From NCBI GenBank assembly GCA_014360855.1, contig JACIWP010000085.1, positions 1 through 11,423 of the forward strand: a stretch of 11,423 bases of DNA, written 5' to 3'. This document shows, in pieces, positions 8,598 to 11,423 of the stretch. A model generated the notes under the pieces. It saw nothing but the letters and a program-made list of their open reading frames with translations. It was not told where the DNA came from and did no database searches. Within the stretch, counting starts at the first letter, position 1; each line of letters begins with the position of its first letter. The stretch comes from Anaerolineae bacterium (GTDB lineage Bacteria > Chloroflexota > Anaerolineae > JACIWP01). A program made the translations under genes and the position numbers.

Positions 8598-9670
8598 AAG
8601 CCCATATCGTGCTCCTGCCGGGTGACGGTATTGGTCCGGAGGTCGTGGCGGAGGGCGTCAAAGTCCTCAAAGCGGTGGCGCAGGAACGCGGCATGGAACT
8701 GCATCTGCAGGAGGAACTGCTGGGCGCCTGCGCCATTGACCGCACCGGCAGTCCTCTCCCGCCGGCCACGCTGGAAGCGGTCTCCCAGTGCGACGCTGTG
8801 CTGATGGGCGCGGTGGGCCATCCGAAGTACGACGACCCGAAACTGCCGGTACGGCCGGAACAGGGCCTTTTGGGACTGCGCAAAGCCATGGGGGTGTTTG
8901 CCAACCTGCGGCCCGTGGCGGTCATGCCGGCCCTGCTCCACGCCTCCACGCTGAAGCCCGAGGTACTGCAGGGCACCGACCTGATCGTGGTGCGCGAGCT
9001 GACCGGCGGCATCTATTTCGGCCAGCCCAAGGAGCGCGGGGTGAAGGACGGCCAGCGCTGGGCGATGGATACCATGCACTACTGGGAGCATGAGGTGCGC
9101 CGGGTGGCCCATGTGGCCTTTCGCCTGGCGCGCCAGCGCCGCAAAAAGCTGACCTCGGTGGACAAGGCTAATGTGCTGGAATGCTCCCGCATGTGGCGCG
9201 AGGTGGTCAACGAGGTGGCACAGGAATATCCCGACGTGACGCTGGAGCACATGTTGGTGGATGCCTGCGCCATGGCGCTGATCCGCACCCCGACCAGCTT
9301 CGACGTGGTGCTGACGGAGAACATGTTCGGCGACATCCTGACTGACGAGGCCGCCATGCTCGCCGGCTCCATCGGCATGCTCCCCTCGGCCTCGCTGGGG
9401 GAGGGCCGGCGCGGCCTGTATGAGCCGATCCACGGATCGGCCCCGACCATCGCCGGCAAGAACATCGCCAACCCGCTGGGCACCATCCTCAGCGTGGCCA
9501 TGCTACTGCGCCATTCGCTGGACATGGAGACGGAGGCACGGGCGGTGGAAGAGGCCGTAGCGGCGGTGCTGGCGGCCGGCTACCGCACTGCCGATATCGC
9601 CGAACCGGGATGCACCACCGTTGGCACCAGCCAGATGGGCGATCTGGTGGTCCAGCACCTCAAGCTGTGA
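8594..9670 (+). CDS. leuB: 3-Isopropylmalate dehydrogenase
   Basis: LeuB oxidises and decarboxylates 3-isopropylmalate to 2-oxoisocaproate with NAD+, the last leucine-specific step before IlvE. It has 358 residues, typical of bacterial LeuB. Features are LLPGDGIGPEVVAEG at the N-terminus, ANLRPV (substrate arginine region), RELTGGIYFG with catalytic Y141, and VDKANVL with catalytic K191. Metal-binding aspartates are D223 (LVDACAM) and D247/D251 (MFGDILTDEAAM), and the NAD-binding loop is EPIHGSAPTIAGKNIANP. The spacing between catalytic residues parallels Thermus LeuB. Isocitrate dehydrogenase and tartrate dehydrogenase relatives are less likely in a leu operon. GGGAGGTG (8582-8588) precedes ATG 8594. 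It is the last gene of the operon; a strong terminator follows within 20 nt. Confidence 0.97.
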   Translation: MKAHIVLLPGDGIGPEVVAEGVKVLKAVAQERGMELHLQEELLGACAIDRTGSPLPPATLEAVSQCDAVLMGAVGHPKYDDPKLPVRPEQGLLGLRKAMGVFANLRPVAVMPALLHASTLKPEVLQGTDLIVVRELTGGIYFGQPKERGVKDGQRWAMDTMHYWEHEVRRVAHVAFRLARQRRKKLTSVDKANVLECSRMWREVVNEVAQEYPDVTLEHMLVDACAMALIRTPTSFDVVLTENMFGDILTDEAAMLAGSIGMLPSASLGEGRRGLYEPIHGSAPTIAGKNIANPLGTILSVAMLLRHSLDMETEARAVEEAVAAVLAAGYRTADIAEPGCTTVGTSQMGDLVVQHLKL

Positions 9671-9687
9671 TGCCCTGGTGACTTGCG

Positions 9688-9737
9688 ATATAAAACAGCG
9701 GGCCTGTGCCAAGGGGCAAGGCCCGCTGTTTTTATAT
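9688..9737. terminator. Bidirectional intrinsic terminator between leuB and the opposing gene
   Basis: AAAACAGCGGGCC (9692-9704) pairs perfectly over 13 bp with GGCCCGCTGTTTT (9720-9732). Outside it, ATAT (9688-9691) pairs with ATAT (9734-9737) past one bulged T. Inside it, T9705-A9719 and TGCC/GGCA (9707-9710 with 9715-9718) close an AAGG tetraloop around one bulged G. The right side ends in a T-run for + transcripts, and the left A-run becomes a U-run for - transcripts. It lies between two convergent stops (9670 and 9750), so it can end both messages. Confidence 0.93.
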
Positions 9738-9749
9738 GCGTGCGAGAGC

Positions 9750-11132
9750 TTACTCGAAGAGCACGCGCGGCTGCTGGAGCAAATGCTGTTTGTCGCGAGC
9801 GCTGAAGGGGATGGCGTCGAGGGTGAGCGGCTTGACGCCGGCCGGCAGTTCCCAGGGCATGGTCCATTCGGGCCGCGCATGCTCCACGATTTGCCAGGCC
9901 GCCTCGCTGGGCACGACAGTCAGCAGGCGCGCCGCCTGCGCCGGGAAGCGGGCGATGAAGCGCAGTTCGTCGGGGAGGAGCGGGAGCTGGTTGTGCGCGT
10001 TGGCGAGCTGGACCAGCTCCAAGACGGTGCGGGCCTCCTCCTCGCTCTCGAACTCGATGCCCAGTTCGCTGTAGACATGGCGCAGGCCGGCGACCCCGCC
10101 GAACTCGCCCGTGGTGATGATGCGCCCGCGCGGCCGCAGTTCGAATTCGGGCCGGCCCAGCACGGTGAAGTCAAACAGCTCGTAATTGTGGCGGTCTTTC
10201 AGCGCGCCGTCGGCGTGGATGCCGGATTCATGGGCGAAAGCATTGGCGCCGACGCCGGGCTGATTGATGGGGATTTTCTGGCCGGTGCTGTAGGCCACAT
10301 AGCGGCAGAGGGTCCAGGCCCAGCGCAGGTCCACCGGCCGGCCCAGCGGGAGCTGGTCATGTAGGTCCCGGGCATATTCGATGGCCAGGAGCACGGAGAC
10401 CAGGTCCGCGTTGCCGGCGCGCTCGCCCATGCCGTTGACCGTGGTGTTGATCCAGGCGTCCTGGCCGGCCTCGATGACCTCCACCGCGCCGGCGAGGGAA
10501 TTGGCCACCGCCAGGCCGAGATCGTTGTGACAGTGCAGTTCGATGGGCATCTGGGCTTTCTCGGCCAGAGCGCGCACCCGCGGTGCGATGGAGGCCGGCG
10601 TATCATAGCCCAGGGTGTCGCAGTAGCGGAGCCGGCAGGCGCCGGCGGCCTTCACCGCCTGGGCGAATTCAATGAGGAAGCCCAGGTCGGAACGGGAGGA
10701 ATCTTCCGCACTGACGATAATGGAGCGGGCACCATGCTCGATGGCGGCGCGCACGGCATCCACCGTGATCTCGATGACCTGCTCCGGCGTGTATTTGCCC
10801 TTGAACTTATGCTGCATCATCTGCGGCGAGGTGCTCATGGAGAGATCGAAGTCGCGCAGGCCAGTCTGCAGGGAAAAGATGGCGTCCTGGCGCTGGGCCC
10901 TCAACCAGCCGGAGATGACCATGTCGCCCATGACGCCCATGGCGTGGAGCTCCAGGTTGGCGGCGATGTAGTTATGCTCGTGCCGCACGAACGGGAAGCT
11001 CATCTCGGATTGATGGACGCCCATCTGCCCCAGATAGATGTTCACCATGGTCTTCTGGAGCTTGGAAAGGGTGATGCGGGCGGTCTGTACGCCATCGCGG
11101 TTGGTGGTGTCCAGCAGATACACTGATGCCAT
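9750..11132 (-). CDS. HMGL-family acetyl-CoA condensing synthase, Re-citrate/homocitrate synthase-like
   Basis: This is a 460-residue DRE-TIM barrel synthase. The N-terminus reads LLDTTNRDGVQTAR, with R12 and D13 as in the family but TTN for TTL and GVQ for GEQ. Metal ligands H200 and H202 lie in ELHCHNDLG, and NGMGERAGN covers 233-241, followed by FAHESGIHADG. A C-terminal part of about 150 residues shows no LeuA regulatory domain (no GVGPIDA). NifV homocitrate synthases are shorter (about 380). Length and the TTNRDGVQ start fit my memory of the (Re)-citrate synthases of Clostridium kluyveri, Desulfovibrio and Dehalococcoides. If so it makes citrate from oxaloacetate and acetyl-CoA. Homocitrate or citramalate synthase remain possible. 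The frame is open to 11312, but ATG 11132 has AGGAGG 7 nt upstream. It is a monocistronic gene convergent to leuB, preceded by an attenuator-like leader. Confidence 0.8.
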   Translation of the reverse strand: MASVYLLDTTNRDGVQTARITLSKLQKTMVNIYLGQMGVHQSEMSFPFVRHEHNYIAANLELHAMGVMGDMVISGWLRAQRQDAIFSLQTGLRDFDLSMSTSPQMMQHKFKGKYTPEQVIEITVDAVRAAIEHGARSIIVSAEDSSRSDLGFLIEFAQAVKAAGACRLRYCDTLGYDTPASIAPRVRALAEKAQMPIELHCHNDLGLAVANSLAGAVEVIEAGQDAWINTTVNGMGERAGNADLVSVLLAIEYARDLHDQLPLGRPVDLRWAWTLCRYVAYSTGQKIPINQPGVGANAFAHESGIHADGALKDRHNYELFDFTVLGRPEFELRPRGRIITTGEFGGVAGLRHVYSELGIEFESEEEARTVLELVQLANAHNQLPLLPDELRFIARFPAQAARLLTVVPSEAAWQIVEHARPEWTMPWELPAGVKPLTLDAIPFSARDKQHLLQQPRVLFE

Positions 11133-11139
11133 TGTCATG

Positions 11140-11145
11140 CCTCCT
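11140..11145 (-). promoter_or_regulatory. Shine-Dalgarno that decides the start of the 9750-11132 gene
   Basis: On the - strand AGGAGG ends 7 nt before ATG 11132 but only 1 nt before the in-frame ATG 11138. The 11132 start, giving MASVYLLDTT, is therefore preferred. Confidence 0.8.
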
Positions 11146-11227
11146 GTGAGAAAAGGTTCGGGATGGTGCGAGAAACCGACCTCGCCGGCATCAGCTCTTC
11201 GTCGAGCGGAAGCGTCCTTGAGGGGGT

Positions 11228-11264
11228 AAAGAAAAAGCCGACTCACCAGGTTTGGCGAGCCGGC
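11228..11264 (-). terminator. Intrinsic terminator in the leader (attenuator)
   Basis: On the - strand, GCCGGCTCGCC (11264-11254), loop AAACCT, then GGTGAGTCGGC (11247-11237) form an uninterrupted 11-bp stem with two G-U pairs. It is followed directly by TTTTTCTTT (11236-11228). It lies 96 nt before the ATG of the synthase and downstream of a candidate promoter and leader ORF. If it acts, it would stop transcription before the gene. On the + strand there is no T-run, so it acts on - transcripts only. Confidence 0.85.
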
Positions 11265-11322
11265 CGAATCAGCCCTGAATCGTTGCCCACGCGCGCCTAA
11301 CCTGCCGCCCATTTGGGAGGTT
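11249..11322 (-). promoter_or_regulatory. Mutually exclusive RNA pairings (1:2 hairpin and 2:3 antiterminator)
   Basis: In - strand RNA, segment 2 contains GGTTAGGCGCGC (11302-11291), which covers the leader ORF stop codon. It can pair with GCTCGCCAAACC (11260-11249), 10 of 12 positions; this would use up 7 nt of the terminator 5' arm and its loop. Segment 1, AACCTCCC (11322-11315, inside the leader ORF), can instead pair with segment 2: AACCT with AGGTT (11303-11299), and CCC with GGG (11310-11308) around an AAAT loop. A further perfect 7-bp match links CGTTGCC (11349-11343, leader codons 7-9) with GGCAACG (11287-11281). This 1:2 / 2:3 / 3:4 layout is that of classic ribosome-controlled attenuators. 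Confidence 0.6.
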
Positions 11323-11368
11323 GCGGTTGCGGTCGCTTGTACGGCAACGGTTGCAGAACTGCCAGCAT
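11297..11368 (-). CDS. Leader peptide, 23 residues, Pro/Gln-rich
   Basis: The frame starts at ATG 11368 and stops at TAG 11297-11299. AAGGA (11380-11376) lies 7 nt upstream. The peptide begins MLAVLQ and continues PLPYKRPQPQPPKW, ending AAG. It has six Pro, three Gln (all CAA), two Lys and one Arg. CCGCAACCGCAACC is a small direct repeat encoding PQPQP. It has no similarity to a known protein that I recognise and no membrane segment. It lies between a candidate promoter and an intrinsic terminator, and its stop codon is inside the segment able to form the antiterminator. A regulatory role by ribosome position is therefore more likely than a role for the peptide itself. It is too short to prove coding from sequence alone. 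Confidence 0.6.
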   Translation of the reverse strand: MLAVLQPLPYKRPQPQPPKWAAG

Positions 11369-11399
11369 ACGGATATCCTTTGTACCATTTGCTGGAAAT

Positions 11400-11408
11400 A
11401 CTATACCA
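11400..11408 (-). promoter_or_regulatory. Extended -10 promoter for the leader and synthase gene
   Basis: On the - strand TGGTATAGT (11408-11400) is an extended -10 element: TGn followed by TATAGT, one mismatch from TATAAT. A matching -35 would lie at or just past the right window edge and cannot be judged. The predicted start near 11393 leaves a 5' region of about 25 nt before the leader ATG. A T-run on the - strand (11420-11415) just upstream may be the tail of a preceding gene's terminator whose stem is outside the window. The local DNA here is AT-rich compared with the rest. Confidence 0.55.
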
Positions 11409-11423
11409 TAGAACAAAAAAGCT

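Noticed and set aside
11281..11290. GTGGGCAACG on the - strand as a T-box riboswitch element
   Set aside because: It only loosely resembles the T-box core (GGGTGGNACCGCG). No Stem I or specifier arrangement is recognisable, while the leader-ORF attenuator explains the region better.
11133..11312. N-terminal extension of the - strand synthase to ATG 11312
   Set aside because: It would run through the intrinsic terminator and the leader region, lacks a ribosome site, and precedes the conserved family start at LLDTTNRDG.

Overview
The window carries a nearly complete branched-chain amino acid biosynthesis operon on the + strand, and facing it on the - strand a single gene with its own regulated leader. 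The DNA is GC-rich (roughly 65% by eye), has strong Shine-Dalgarno sequences and tight ATGA-type gene overlaps, and uses the palindrome GCCGGC very often. Gene order and protein flavour (short LeuC/LeuD, class I KARI with an APKSPGHR motif, a Re-citrate/homocitrate-synthase-like enzyme nearby) suggest a Chloroflexota bacterium, perhaps Anaerolineae-like. This is an inference from style and remembered family features, not a database result.

Positions 1-9670 (+): ilvD (3' part only), ilvB, ilvN, ilvC, ilvE, leuA, leuC, leuD, leuB. IlvBN, IlvC and IlvD make the 2-oxo acids of valine and isoleucine. LeuA, LeuCD and LeuB extend 2-oxoisovalerate to the leucine precursor, and IlvE transaminates all three. 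No internal terminator is seen, so the genes are probably co-transcribed from a promoter left of the window. Two odd spots lie inside the operon: a 9-bp GC-rich hairpin across the ilvC stop codon, and a 12-codon ORF with its own Shine-Dalgarno whose stop overlaps the leuA start.

Positions 9671-9749: a long hairpin with A-rich and T-rich flanks serves as a bidirectional terminator between the converging transcripts.

Positions 9750-11132 (-): a 460-residue HMGL-like (DRE-TIM) Claisen-condensing synthase with the signature TTNRDGVQ. It is most like the homocitrate/Re-citrate synthase group, so it may supply citrate (and then glutamate) rather than leucine.

Positions 11133-11423 (-): the upstream region of that gene. 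It contains an extended -10 promoter, a 23-codon Pro/Gln-rich leader ORF with a Shine-Dalgarno, mutually exclusive RNA pairings and an intrinsic terminator 96 nt before the gene. Together these have the layout of a ribosome-mediated transcription attenuator, and this is the most interesting part of the window.
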